This document shows positions 1 to 8,680 of a DNA stretch of 64,000 bases, piece after piece. This stretch comes from SIG307 sp964545045. Lineage in GTDB: Bacteria > Bacillota > Clostridia > Lachnospirales > Lachnospiraceae. The position numbers were made by a program, and so were the translations under genes. The DNA is taken from assembly GCA_964545045.1 (NCBI GenBank), contig CAZJEN010000018.1:4451-68450 (forward strand). Direction: 5' to 3'. How positions within the stretch are numbered: the first letter of the stretch is position 1; every line of letters begins with the position of its first letter. The notes beneath the pieces were generated by a model. The model was not told where the DNA came from and did not search any database. It worked only from the letters and a program-made list of their open reading frames with translations.

Positions 1-82
1 GCAGGGAAACAGTCAGGGAACAACGTCCAAAACCGCAAAAATCGTTGATTACCGCTATTTTTTTCTGCTGATTGTGTGCCAT
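1..82 (-). CDS. pyridoxamine/pyridoxal kinase, N-terminal fragment (runs off the window)
   Basis: The minus strand from an ATG at 82 encodes MAHNQQKKIAVINDFCGFGR and continues CSLTVSL to the window edge. The pattern IAVIND.. ..GRCSLTV is the N-terminus of clostridial PfkB-type pyridoxamine kinases, which phosphorylate B6 vitamers to PLP or PMP. An AAGGAGG site lies just upstream of the ATG. The gene is divergent from a MocR-type regulator, the family that includes PdxR regulators of PLP metabolism, which fits a B6 salvage role. Only 27 codons are visible, so the assignment rests on this N-terminal match and the neighbour. Confidence 0.7.
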   Translation of the reverse strand, partial: MAHNQQKKIAVINDFCGFGRCSLTVSL

Positions 83-95
83 GCTTCGTTCCTCC

Positions 96-124
96 TTGCA
101 ATTTTACGTTTCCCAGTATATAAT
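96..124 (+). promoter_or_regulatory. sigma-A promoter of the MocR gene
   Basis: TTGCAA (96-101), 17-bp spacer, TATAAT (119-124). It lies in the short divergent intergenic region shared with the pyridoxamine kinase gene, so a regulator bound here could affect both genes. Confidence 0.65.
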
Positions 125-174
125 AATTTTGGTAATATGATAATAGTCAGAATAGGAGAATTTTATAATACCAG

Positions 175-1275
175 ATGAGATATTCCATTCAGAAATCAGA
201 AGATACCCCGGCTTATCTTCAGCTCTATAAACAGCTCCGGGAAGATATTGTGGCAGGCATCTATCCTTACGGAACCAAGCTGCCCTCCAAACGTCTTATA
301 GCCGTCGAAACCGGTATCAGTACAGTTACGGCGGAGCATTCCTATACCCTTTTATGCGAAGAGGGTTATCTGGAATCCAGAGAACGAAGCGGCTACTTTG
401 TCAGCTTCCGCACCGAGGATACTTTCCTATCCTCCGCCGGAGACACTGCTACCGTCGCACCACTCCCTTCCCATCATTCGTCCTCCGAAGCAGCACCGGA
501 GTTTCCGTTTTCCGTGCTGGCCAAAACCATGCGTAGCGTACTAAGCGACTACGAGGAGGGTATCCTTGACATTAGCCCAAACTCCGGTTGTTTGGAACTG
601 AGAGACGCTATCCGCCGTTACCTGCTCCGTAGCCGCGGAATTGCAGCAAATACGGAGCAAATCATCATCGGCTCCGGCTCCGAATACTTGTACAGTCTGA
701 TTGTAGAGCTTTTGGGAAGAGACAAGGTATATGCCTTGGAGTCTCCTTCCTACAAGAAAATCCAACAGGTATACCATGCAGCGGAGGTCCAAACCACCAT
801 GCTACCTTTGGGCACCGACGGCATCAAAAGTGCCGCTCTGAAAGCTTGTACCGCAGATGTGTTGCACATCTCCCCTTTCCGAAGTTTTCCCAGCGGTGTT
901 ACCGCCTCCGCCTCCAAGCGGCACGCGTATTTGCGTTGGGCAGCAAAAGGCACGCGTTATATTATTGAGGACGACTTCGAATCAGAATTTACGATTTCCA
1001 AAAAGCCGGAGGAAACCTTGTTTTCCCATACCTCCGATGATAATGTCATTTATATGAACACCTTTTCCAAAACCATTTCGCCTTCCTTGCGTATCGGCTA
1101 CATGGTACTTCCGAAGCACTTAGCGGAAGAATTCGAAAAAAAGCTCGGCTTCTACTCCTGCACAGTCCCTACCTTTATGCAGTATGTATTGGCCAAGCTC
1201 CTAAATAACGGTGATTTCGAACGACACATCAACCGCGTCCGCAGAAAGAAACGTAAAGAAACGGCCCTCCCATAA
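175..1275 (+). CDS. MocR/PdxR-family GntR-aminotransferase regulator, C-terminally truncated
   Basis: Residues about 1-75 form a GntR winged helix (PAYLQLYKQLREDI... KLPSKRLIAVETGIS...). A fold-type I aminotransferase-like domain follows, with the PLP-lysine motif NTFSKTISPSLRIGY. MocR proteins bind PLP and regulate B6 or amine metabolism, and the divergent pyridoxamine kinase gene fits that. At 366 aa it is about 90-100 residues shorter than family members. The normal GDFERHINR.RR helix is reached and then diverges into KKRKETALP and a stop that lies inside the terminator of the convergent MATE gene. The missing C-terminal subdomain suggests a deletion at the junction. Whether the protein folds is uncertain. 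Confidence 0.75.
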   Translation: MRYSIQKSEDTPAYLQLYKQLREDIVAGIYPYGTKLPSKRLIAVETGISTVTAEHSYTLLCEEGYLESRERSGYFVSFRTEDTFLSSAGDTATVAPLPSHHSSSEAAPEFPFSVLAKTMRSVLSDYEEGILDISPNSGCLELRDAIRRYLLRSRGIAANTEQIIIGSGSEYLYSLIVELLGRDKVYALESPSYKKIQQVYHAAEVQTTMLPLGTDGIKSAALKACTADVLHISPFRSFPSGVTASASKRHAYLRWAAKGTRYIIEDDFESEFTISKKPEETLFSHTSDDNVIYMNTFSKTISPSLRIGYMVLPKHLAEEFEKKLGFYSCTVPTFMQYVLAKLLNNGDFERHINRVRRKKRKETALP

Positions 1276-1293
1276 AGAGGACCGTTCTGTTTT
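1258..1293. terminator. terminator between convergent MocR and MATE genes
   Basis: ACGG-C-CCTC pairs with GAGG-A-CCGT across a 6-nt loop, followed by a T-rich run on the plus strand and TTT on the minus strand. Its 5' arm is the last coding stretch of the truncated MocR gene. Confidence 0.6.
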
Positions 1294-1300
1294 TATTATC

Positions 1301-2665
1301 TTATCCGCGCCGTACAATGGCCTTGCCCTTCCATTTTCCGAGACGCCAACGTATCAGCATAATAATTCCGCGAAGACATTCATCCGCCGCAGTTCCCATA
1401 AATACGCCGGCAATCCCGAAGGAAAGCGCAACACCGAAGGTGTATCCTACGGTAACACCGCAGCCCCACATACAAAGGAGACCCATCAGCACCGGGAACA
1501 ACACATCCCCGGCCGCCTTCATACTGCCGATAACCACAAGATTTGTGGTACGGCCGATTTCCAGTACAATCGCCACTGCCAGTACCTTTTGCACAAGCGG
1601 TACCACCTCTGTATTTTCGGTAAAAATTTTTAATGTCCAAGGACACAGCAAATAGTTCAACGTCGCAATTCCGATTGCTACCGGAAGGGACGTAAGAAGC
1701 GTCTTCATTACCCGCTTATCTGCCGCATCCTCTCTGCCTGCCCCCACCAGATGACCCGTTACAATCTGGGTTGCTTGGGCCAGCGCATTGGAAAATACCA
1801 CGGAAAAAGACATCAGCGTATTGCTGTACACCTTTGCATTGGCCGACAGCTCTCCCATAGGGTTAATAAAGGAAAGCAGCACCAACTGGTACATGGAATA
1901 AGCAAAATTCTCCCCGGCGGACGGCACTCCGATTTTTAACATCTTTACCAAAATCTGCTTTGGGAACGGATTCAGCGTCTTTATAGAGATTTTACCGATT
2001 TTATACCGGAAGAAAATAAATAAAGCTACGCTCAGTGCCAGCACACGAGCCGTTACAGTGGAAATCGCAACACCTGCCACACCTAAATTCAGGAACTTTA
2101 ACGGTCCGTACAAGAACAGCCAGTTTCCAAAAATGTTCACTAAGTTGACCGCCAAAGAAATAAACATTCCCACTCGCGTATAACCATGACAGCGAAGAAT
2201 CTGTACCATAACATTGTAGCCTGCCTGCAAAAACAGAAATCCGCCTACAATGGCCATGTATGTACCGGCATCCTCTACCTGAGCCGGACTTACCTTTAAC
2301 ACACGCAAAAAGGTGTCGCGGAACAAAAATACTATCGCACTTAAAATCACACCCAAGGTCAGGTTAAACACCACCGACAAGGTATAAATCTGATTCATGT
2401 TCTCCGTCTTTTTCGCTCCCAGATACTGAGCCACCACAACACCGGTAGCACTTGCAATCACGTTGAACATAATAATGAACAAGAACATCATCTGGTTCGC
2501 ATTTCCCACCGCACCGACAGAGTTTTCGGAATATCGGCTGAGCATAACGGTATCCACATTATTTAACAAAATATTTAACAACAGCTCCACAAAAATCGGA
2601 CCTGCCAGCAACAGCATGGGGGTCTTTTCGTTAATTTCCATTGTTCTTTGTTTGCTCTGCTTCAT
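1301..2665 (-). CDS. MATE-family multidrug/metabolite exporter
   Basis: A 454-residue polytopic membrane protein with the internal duplication typical of MATE/NorM transporters: PMLLLAGPIFVELLLNILLNNVDTVMLSRY near the N-terminus, and GEN..YSMYQLVLL starting the second half. These proteins exchange Na+ or H+ for cationic drugs or metabolites across the cell membrane. The start is taken at 2665 (MKQSKQRT...) because AAAGGAG lies 6-8 nt upstream; a longer frame exists but lacks a ribosome site. The gene is monocistronic and convergent with the MocR gene. The substrate cannot be told from sequence. Confidence 0.88.
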   Translation of the reverse strand: MKQSKQRTMEINEKTPMLLLAGPIFVELLLNILLNNVDTVMLSRYSENSVGAVGNANQMMFLFIIMFNVIASATGVVVAQYLGAKKTENMNQIYTLSVVFNLTLGVILSAIVFLFRDTFLRVLKVSPAQVEDAGTYMAIVGGFLFLQAGYNVMVQILRCHGYTRVGMFISLAVNLVNIFGNWLFLYGPLKFLNLGVAGVAISTVTARVLALSVALFIFFRYKIGKISIKTLNPFPKQILVKMLKIGVPSAGENFAYSMYQLVLLSFINPMGELSANAKVYSNTLMSFSVVFSNALAQATQIVTGHLVGAGREDAADKRVMKTLLTSLPVAIGIATLNYLLCPWTLKIFTENTEVVPLVQKVLAVAIVLEIGRTTNLVVIGSMKAAGDVLFPVLMGLLCMWGCGVTVGYTFGVALSFGIAGVFMGTAADECLRGIIMLIRWRLGKWKGKAIVRRG

Positions 2666-2689
2666 CTGAACTCTCCTTTCATTCACATT

Positions 2690-2718
2690 ACTATACATCA
2701 CTTTTGTTCAACATGCAA
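2690..2718 (-). promoter_or_regulatory. putative sigma-A promoter of the MATE gene
   Basis: Minus strand TTGCAT (2713-2718), 17-bp spacer, TATAGT (2690-2695), about 25 bp upstream of the chosen start. Confidence 0.45.
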
Positions 2719-3074
2719 GCAAAAATATGCAAATATTTATATTATGAATTATTGTTCATTTTGTTATATAGTCATTTTTCGCTTATTCAATGCACTTTTG
2801 CTCATCTGCCTCCCCCATAATCATTCTTCGTTTTTTTATAATATGCAAAGTTTTTCTAATTTCTGTTAATCAGTTTTTCACTGCAATATTTTAATAAAGC
2901 AAAGAAAAACCTATAGGGCATGGAAACGTAAAAGTCACATTTCTCCATATCAATTCAACATTTCGCTATAGAAAAAGTACACAAAATGTTTTACACTTAG
3001 TTTAATGAAACATGCTCTGCGAAATCCGGCACCCGGTTTCGCACACACCGTTTGAATTCGAAAGGAGTTTTCCT
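2719..3074. other. AT-rich divergent intergenic region (MATE / GH27)
   Basis: About 350 bp without a supported gene. No clear -35/-10 pair was found for the GH27 gene. ATGGAAACGTAAAAG (2920-2934) resembles a CcpA cre box (13 of 15 positions) and would fit a catabolic gene, but this is weak. Confidence 0.3.
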
Positions 3075-4340
3075 ATGATAGCAAAAACACCGCCGATGGG
3101 CTGGAACAGCTGGGACTGCTACGGAGCAGCCGTAACCGAAGACATTGTCAGAGCAAACGCCGATTTTATGGCAAAGAATTTAAAACAATACGGATGGGAG
3201 TACGTAGTGGTAGACATCCAGTGGTACGAACCTACCGCCGAGAACCACTATTATCACAATTTCACAGAGCTTTGCATGGACGAATATTCCCGCCTTATGC
3301 CGGCAGTGAACCGTTTCCCGTCCGCAGCAAACGGCGCAGGCTTTGCACCGCTTGCCGAGTATGTACATTCTTTGGGCTTAAAGTTCGGTATCCACATCAT
3401 GCGCGGTATTCCGCGTCAGGCAGTGCATCAGAATACACCGATTAAGGGGAGCACCATGACCGCGAGACAAATTTCTGCCCAGAGCAGTATATGCGACTGG
3501 AACACGGACATGTACGGTGTCAACTGCTCCACCGAGGGTGGTCAGGCCTACTACAACAGCTTACTGGAGCTGTACGCATCCTGGGGCGTTGACTTTATTA
3601 AGGTAGACGACATTTGTCGTGGCTATCCGATTGCCGAGGTAGAGGCTATCGCTAAGGCCATCAAAAACTGCGGCAGAGACATTGTCCTCTCCCTTTCTCC
3701 GGGACCGGCACGGCTCGACATGGCGGAGCATATGAAGCAGTATGCCAATATGTGGCGCATTACCGACGACTTCTGGGATCGTTGGGACCTTCTCTACAAT
3801 ATGTTCGAACGTGCAGAAAAGTGGTGCATCCATTCCGGCGTTACCAAGACTCACGGTCACTGGCCGGATGCGGACATGCTTCCGATTGGACCGATTAATC
3901 AGGTATACGGAAAGGAAAACCGCACTAAGTTCACCGAGGACGAGCAGCGCACCATGCTGACCCTTTGGTGCATCATGCGTTCCCCGCTGATGATCGGTGG
4001 CGACATGACCGACTTCGACGAGTTTACCATGAGCCTGTTAAATAATCCGGAATTAATCAAAGTGTTGCAACACACCCATTCCGCTCATCCGTTGTTCCGC
4101 AAAAAGACCGAGGACACGGAGACCTGCGCATGGATGACCACCTACGAAAACGGTGACTTCTGTGTAGCACTCTTTAACCTTGGGGAAACCGAGACTGAAG
4201 TGACCGCAGTACTTCCGTTCGGCACAGAATACAACTGTTACGATATTTGGAACAAGAAGGAATTTTCCGTATCGGACGGTTGCATCTGCGAGACGCTTCC
4301 GAAGCACGGTGCGGCGATGTATAAGGTGACGAAGCGATAA
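3075..4340 (+). CDS. GH27-family glycoside hydrolase (alpha-galactosidase-like)
   Basis: 421 residues beginning MIAKTPPMGWNSWDCYGA, the GH27 hallmark start of the catalytic barrel. The nucleophile region is FIKVDD (D178 after K176-V177), and the acid/base is in WRITDD (D231 or D232). A short C-terminal beta domain follows. GH27/clan-D enzymes remove alpha-galactosyl or related residues with retention. No signal peptide is present, so it acts on imported oligosaccharides in the cytoplasm. The start at 3075 is supported by AAAGGAG 8 nt upstream; the frame is open further 5' without an RBS. Arabinopyranosidase or another clan-D specificity is possible. Confidence 0.85.
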   Translation: MIAKTPPMGWNSWDCYGAAVTEDIVRANADFMAKNLKQYGWEYVVVDIQWYEPTAENHYYHNFTELCMDEYSRLMPAVNRFPSAANGAGFAPLAEYVHSLGLKFGIHIMRGIPRQAVHQNTPIKGSTMTARQISAQSSICDWNTDMYGVNCSTEGGQAYYNSLLELYASWGVDFIKVDDICRGYPIAEVEAIAKAIKNCGRDIVLSLSPGPARLDMAEHMKQYANMWRITDDFWDRWDLLYNMFERAEKWCIHSGVTKTHGHWPDADMLPIGPINQVYGKENRTKFTEDEQRTMLTLWCIMRSPLMIGGDMTDFDEFTMSLLNNPELIKVLQHTHSAHPLFRKKTEDTETCAWMTTYENGDFCVALFNLGETETEVTAVLPFGTEYNCYDIWNKKEFSVSDGCICETLPKHGAAMYKVTKR

Positions 4341-4387
4341 CCTCAGACAAAAGTTCCTTTTGTAAAACTTATAATTTCCTATAACAC

Positions 4388-4432
4388 AAAAGGGTATCCC
4401 AAGTCGTTGACTCAGGATACCCTTCGTTTTTT
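4388..4432. terminator. bidirectional terminator, GH27 / ppaC
   Basis: AAGGGTATCC and GGATACCCTT flank a 15-nt loop. CGTTTTTT follows on plus and TTTTGTG on minus. It sits between convergent genes. Confidence 0.85.
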
Positions 4433-4477
4433 ACTCTTAATTATCACATCCGGCTTCCGCCTGCAACGCTTTCTCCT

Positions 4478-6133
4478 CTAAATCTGCTCCGCCGCCCGAA
4501 TCAGCGCCGGCACCAGCTGTTTCTTACGGGACACTACTCCCGGCAGTTCAATACAGCCGTCAACACCCGCATGACCGTATAACATCTCAAGCAACGCATC
4601 CACATCTTCTCCCTCATACAACAAAGAGGAGGATTCCTTTACAATATCCGTCAGCATAAAGAACACCATATCCACCTGCTGACTTTCGCGGAACCGCGGA
4701 AGGCTCGGCTTGACACGGTTTCCGATCATCTTCAGTTCTTCCGGATTCAAGGACGTAATCTGGCTGATGCCGAAGGTCACATCCTCGGAAGAAAACTTCT
4801 TAAAATCCTGGAAGAAAATCTCTTCCTCGGATTTATGACAAAGGTCGCTGCCAGCCAAAAACATTTCGTTTGCATAGGCTTCCACTTCGATTTCCGCAAT
4901 TTTCGCCAAATGCTCCGCTGCCGCCTTATCCGCCGGAGTACAGGTCGGAGAACGGAACATCAAGGTATCGGAAAGAATCGCCGAACAAAGCAATCCTGCA
5001 ATCTTTTTCGAAATCTCCACCTGATTTTCCTGATACATTTGGTAAATGATGGTAGCGGTGCAGCCTAACGGCTGGTTCCTGAAAAAGACCGGAGACATGG
5101 TTTCCATGGTGCCCAAACGATGGTGGTCAATGATTTCCAAAATCTCCGTATTCTCCACACCGTCCGCCGCCTGGCTCTTTTCGTTGTGATCCACCAGGAT
5201 GACCTGCTTTTTCTTCATATCCAATAAATTTCTACGGGAAATCATACCGCGGTACTTGCCCTTCGTATCCAAAATAGGGAAGTCGCGGGTACGCTTCTTG
5301 GTCATAACCTCACGGATTTCTTCCACAAAATCCGTAGTACGGAAAATATCTATCTTCTCCCGAATCATAAAGTGTTCAATCGGCATACTCTGATTAATCA
5401 ATCGTGCTGCCGTATAGGTATCATGCGGGGTAGAAAGCACGGTACAGCCCTTTGCTTCCGCCATTCTGCAAATGGTCAGAGATGCATTTGCTCCTTCGCA
5501 TATAATAACACAGGCCGCATTCATCTCAATGGCACACAGCTGAGTCTCATAACGGTTACCGGTAATCACCAGGTCATGCTCCTCAATATAGCCCTCCATC
5601 AGATCCGGATTCGCCGCCGCAACCAATACCTTTCCTGCATCGAAAACGGCATCCGCATCGCCCACCAAAAGCTCCGCATCCAGAGTCTCCATAATATTGC
5701 GGTAAGAGGTCTTTGCCTTGGATAAAATACTGCTGTCATACACATCCATGTAGGACGTCGCAATATCACCGATGGTAATGAGGCCCTCCAAATACCCTTC
5801 CTCCGTAACAATCGGCAGGGTTACCACGTTCTTTTCCTTCATAAGGGTATAGGCATTCTTTAAGGAAATACCACCGTCCACTCCATCAATTTCGCGAATT
5901 TCGATGTCCTTCACCTGGGTGCCTACATCCTCCACCAGCTCCGGCACATCCACGTTAAAATGCTTCAAAACAAAGCGGGTCTCGGCATTAATCCCTCCGG
6001 CCCGACGCGGTACGTACAAATCGGAACCGGTCAGTTTGTTCTTAAGCTCCGCATAAGCAATGGCGGAGCAAACAGAGTCGGTATCCGGGTTTTTATGTCC
6101 GATAACGGTAATTTTTCTTTTATGTGTTGTCAT
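4478..6133 (-). CDS. ppaC: Mn-dependent inorganic pyrophosphatase, family II, with CBS-DRTGG regulatory insert
   Basis: Hydrolyses PPi to 2 Pi in the cytoplasm. The N-terminal DHH motifs are clear: GHKNPDTDSV, then VDHNE and IIDHHRLG after the insert, then SDTLMFRSPT and the C-terminal DHHA2 domain with RFRESQQVD. At 551 aa it is much longer than the 310-aa minimal enzyme. The extra 240 residues between the first DHH motif and VDHNE hold two CBS modules flanking a DRTGG domain, the adenine-nucleotide-sensing architecture known from clostridia. The start ATG has GAAAGGAG upstream. It is monocistronic. Confidence 0.93.
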   Translation of the reverse strand: MTTHKRKITVIGHKNPDTDSVCSAIAYAELKNKLTGSDLYVPRRAGGINAETRFVLKHFNVDVPELVEDVGTQVKDIEIREIDGVDGGISLKNAYTLMKEKNVVTLPIVTEEGYLEGLITIGDIATSYMDVYDSSILSKAKTSYRNIMETLDAELLVGDADAVFDAGKVLVAAANPDLMEGYIEEHDLVITGNRYETQLCAIEMNAACVIICEGANASLTICRMAEAKGCTVLSTPHDTYTAARLINQSMPIEHFMIREKIDIFRTTDFVEEIREVMTKKRTRDFPILDTKGKYRGMISRRNLLDMKKKQVILVDHNEKSQAADGVENTEILEIIDHHRLGTMETMSPVFFRNQPLGCTATIIYQMYQENQVEISKKIAGLLCSAILSDTLMFRSPTCTPADKAAAEHLAKIAEIEVEAYANEMFLAGSDLCHKSEEEIFFQDFKKFSSEDVTFGISQITSLNPEELKMIGNRVKPSLPRFRESQQVDMVFFMLTDIVKESSSLLYEGEDVDALLEMLYGHAGVDGCIELPGVVSRKKQLVPALIRAAEQI

Positions 6134-6181
6134 AGGGATGCTCTCCTTTCGAAGACGATGTCGTGGGGTGATTTTGCATAT

Positions 6182-6211
6182 ATTATAGACCTATGAGAAG
6201 GGTAACGTCAA
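6182..6211 (-). promoter_or_regulatory. sigma-A promoter of ppaC
   Basis: Minus strand TTGACG (6206-6211), 18-bp spacer, TATAAT (6182-6187), about 50 bp from the ppaC start. Confidence 0.7.
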
Positions 6212-6269
6212 TCATTTTACTTTGGTCATATCATATATTTTAACACCAACAGCACTCACTTTCTTTATA

Positions 6270-6323
6270 CGCATAAAAACGTACTCCTTTCGCAACGAAA
6301 ATTCGTTTTGAAATGAGTACGTT
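6270..6323 (-). terminator. terminator at the end of the Rhs/toxin-immunity operon
   Basis: Perfect arms AACGTACTC / GAGTACGTT (6278-6286, 6315-6323) enclose further pairing (CTTTC/GAAA, AACGAA/TTCGTT). The minus strand continues GTTTTTATG, so it should stop leftward transcripts coming from the orphan immunity gene. Confidence 0.75.
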
Positions 6324-6367
6324 AATATCAGCATATTGAAACTCAATATTCAATTTTGATTTCGGAT

Positions 6368-6510
6368 GTCCTTAAGTGCACCCAAAGGGTAAATTTCGCC
6401 CTAGAAGGGTCTCTAAATTAATCTACATGGATAAGTCGCCTTCGGCGAGAGCCATTCCGATTAATTTAAAGACCGTGGTTAGTTTTTTAGGTGGTGGGCG
6501 TCCTTAAGTG
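6368..6510. repeat. small structured element flanked by 11-bp direct repeats
   Basis: GTCCTTAAGTG occurs at 6368-6378 and 6500-6510. Between them, 15-nt arms at 6409-6423 (GTCTCTAAATTAATC) and 6459-6473 (GATTAATTTAAAGAC) can pair around a TCGCC-TTC-GGCGA mini-hairpin (6436-6448). No ORF is present. It could be a miniature mobile-element remnant or a small RNA; neither can be settled here. Confidence 0.4.
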
Positions 6511-6531
6511 GAGACATAATTAAAATTATAA

Positions 6532-6879
6532 CTACCTCACTTTATAATTCGAGCAGAATTCCAAAGCTTTATCTAATGCACTAATCACATCACCCTTCTG
6601 CATGGTATCATTATCATAAAAACAGTATATTGGTGCTGTCTCCTCCAAATCTGATGCATCGATGTCCATTGCCTCAAAATACACATATTGATATGGAACA
6701 TACTGCGACTCCGTCACGGAAAGCTGTGCTATACAATTTTGAAAATCAAAATCAATTATCAGCGCATCGTCATTATTCTTTGATAAAAGAATTTCATCTC
6801 CGTTCTCGGTTTTAGATAATATTTTCTTATACCAAGTCAGCACAGATGCTTTAATAATTTCATAATTATAGTCACTCAT
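6532..6879 (-). CDS. immunity protein paired with the orphan TreTu-like toxin tail
   Basis: 115 acidic residues (MSDYNYEIIKASVLTWYKKIL...), no signal peptide or membrane segment. The gene starts directly after the stop of the orphan toxin fragment, with GGAAG upstream of the ATG. Position and size are those of a polymorphic-toxin immunity protein, which blocks its cognate toxin in the cytoplasm. The function is inferred from the gene order; I do not recognise the fold. It remains an intact ORF although its toxin partner has lost its N-terminal delivery part. Confidence 0.6.
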   Translation of the reverse strand: MSDYNYEIIKASVLTWYKKILSKTENGDEILLSKNNDDALIIDFDFQNCIAQLSVTESQYVPYQYVYFEAMDIDASDLEETAPIYCFYDNDTMQKGDVISALDKALEFCSNYKVR

Positions 6880-6880
6880 A

Positions 6881-7225
6881 TTACTTTCTTCCTTTCAGTA
6901 AAATATTAGTAGCATCTGGCATCTCAATAATTCTAGGCAAGCCTTTTCTCTTATAATACCTATCAAGCAAAGAACCTGGTCCATTTATAATTCCCCATCC
7001 ATATTCTCCGCCTTTTGAAATAGTATTGGCAGGAACATCAAATTCAACATATAATGACCCTTTAGGTGCTTGTCTTCCAAATGCATTAATATCTGCTGGA
7101 TTGGCAACATGGACTTTATTATCTCCAGACATCTGCACTTTTCCTGATGAAATCATCTTATCATACTCGCCTTGAGACATCCATCTTCCTACCCTTGTTG
7201 TGTTACTACCACTCTGGTATGCTAA
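6881..7225 (-). pseudogene. orphan C-terminal toxin module, TreTu-like ADP-ribosyltransferase
   Basis: The open frame runs from 7225 to a stop at 6881. It contains TTRVGRWMSQGEYDKM, then GSLYVEFDVP, EYGWGIINGPGSL and MPDATNI near the end. This matches my recollection of the TreTu-type Rhs toxin tail, an ADP-ribosyltransferase that modifies EF-Tu; the Arg in TRVGRW would be the NAD-binding Arg. No start codon precedes this Arg. The ATG at 7180 would omit it, and there is no Rhs core upstream. It is therefore a displaced toxin tail that could be activated only by recombination onto the full Rhs gene. Codon use and lower GC differ from the flanking housekeeping genes. Confidence 0.6.
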
Positions 7226-7243
7226 TCACATAGGAATTTACCC

Positions 7244-7450
7244 GAGCAGTCTTTCTATCTATTGCTTATTCTTGATTCCTATATCACAATAATTCTGTAA
7301 TAGATAGAGGTGTGCGTCACCACTCTTGGGGCACATTGTGACTCCGTTCTCGAGACTGCTCCCTCTGCTTTGCAGGATTTTGCGTATTAGCTGGATGTTG
7401 GCAGTAAGTTACTGTACTTCGTATATCGAACCAGATTGTAACCCGCATTG
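7244..7450 (+). ncRNA. candidate IS110 bridge RNA
   Basis: The leader upstream of the transposase folds into nested stems. GAGCAGTCT (7244-7252) pairs with AGACTGCTC. CTATCTATT (7255-7263) pairs with AATAGATAG (7299-7307) around a 35-nt loop. GTCAC/GTGAC (7316-7342) follows, and a further hairpin with GTTAC/GTAAC outside TTCG/CGAA lies at about 7408-7442. Two loop-bearing domains upstream of an IS110 recombinase are the layout of bridge RNAs that guide target and donor choice. The exact RNA ends are unknown. Confidence 0.5.
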
Positions 7451-7501
7451 AAGTGAGGATTCTATCTACGACACATCATTTCTACGAAAGGAGCCTTTTT
7501 T

Positions 7502-8680
7502 ATGTACATCATCGGAATCGACATCGGTAAAAACAATCACGAAGCGTCTATCGTTGACCCGCAAGGAAATCTCATTGGGCGTTCGCTCCGCTTTTCCAAC
7601 ACCCACAGCGGTGCGGAAAAACTTATGCAGCATATCACAAAACACATCTCAAATGAACCTTGTGTTTTCGGAATGGAGGCTACCGGTCATTACTGGTATT
7701 CCATTTATTCTTTTCTGAAATCAAAGCATTTCACGGTTTATGTAATTAATCCGATTCAGTCCAACAGTATCCGAAGTCTCTTTATCCGTCAGACGAAAAA
7801 TGACTCCAAGGATTCGTTTCTAATCGCTGAAGTCATCCGTTTTGGGCAATTCACTACCACCACCCTTGCCGATGAGAACCTTTTGGCCATGCGTCAGCTT
7901 TGCCGTTACCGGGACTCTGTCATTGATTGCAGAACAGAAATCAAGCTTCGCATTTCCACCATTATGGAGCAAATCTTTCCTGAGTACGAGAAGCAATTCT
8001 CTACACTATGGGGCAACACATCAATGGGCATCCTGGAGACTTACATCACCCCTGACAAAATCGCCAATGCTCCCACTGATGAATTATTCGCCCTCATAAA
8101 AGATAAAAGCCACAACAAGCTTACCATGAAGAAAGCCCTTTCCATCAAGGAAGCTGCCGCTGATACCTTCGGTATTAAGATAGCACAAAACGCCTTTGCA
8201 TTTCAACTAAATCAGCTGTTTGAACGATTAAATTTCTTAAATGCGCAGATTGCAGAACTGGATACCGAAATCATCAAGTACTACGAAACCTTTGATTGTT
8301 ACCTGCATACCATCCCGGGTGTCGGTCCCATTGCCGCCGCAACCATATTGGGTGAAATCGGCGACATACGACGTTTCAAAACAGCATCTGCATTGGTGGC
8401 TTACGCAGGAATCGATCCGTCCGTAAAGCAATCCGGTGAATTCAATTCCACCCACAACCACATGTCCAAGCGCGGTTCCCCTTACCTACGACACGCGATT
8501 TTCCTCTCTGCTACCACCTGTACCTTCCATAACAGCCCATTAAATGCCTATTACAAGAAAAAACGCGAGCAAGGCAAACACCATCTGACTGCTGCCGGAG
8601 CCGTGGCTCATAAGCTTACCACCGTGATTTACGCCGTACTCAGGGATGGTAAGCCTTATGAACCAAAGAAGTTTGCTTAA
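7502..8680 (+). CDS. IS110-family transposase (DEDD serine recombinase-like)
   Basis: 392 residues, full length. The N-terminal RuvC-like domain shows GIDIGK (D7), GMEATG (E59) and KNDSKD (D101, D104), the DEDD set. The C-terminal transposase domain has the IPGVGPIAAATIL helix-hairpin-helix and YAGIDPSVKQSGEFN with the catalytic serine at about residue 311. These enzymes recombine an RNA-specified target with the circular element junction. The start is supported by AAAGGAG 8 nt upstream. No frameshift or internal stop is visible, so the element may be active. Confidence 0.93.
   Translation: MYIIGIDIGKNNHEASIVDPQGNLIGRSLRFSNTHSGAEKLMQHITKHISNEPCVFGMEATGHYWYSIYSFLKSKHFTVYVINPIQSNSIRSLFIRQTKNDSKDSFLIAEVIRFGQFTTTTLADENLLAMRQLCRYRDSVIDCRTEIKLRISTIMEQIFPEYEKQFSTLWGNTSMGILETYITPDKIANAPTDELFALIKDKSHNKLTMKKALSIKEAAADTFGIKIAQNAFAFQLNQLFERLNFLNAQIAELDTEIIKYYETFDCYLHTIPGVGPIAAATILGEIGDIRRFKTASALVAYAGIDPSVKQSGEFNSTHNHMSKRGSPYLRHAIFLSATTCTFHNSPLNAYYKKKREQGKHHLTAAGAVAHKLTTVIYAVLRDGKPYEPKKFA

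Noticed and set aside
6436..6448. Group II intron domain V at the TCGCC-TTC-GGCGA hairpin
   Set aside because: The AGC...GTT catalytic triad stem and the two-base bulge of domain V are absent, and no reverse transcriptase is nearby.
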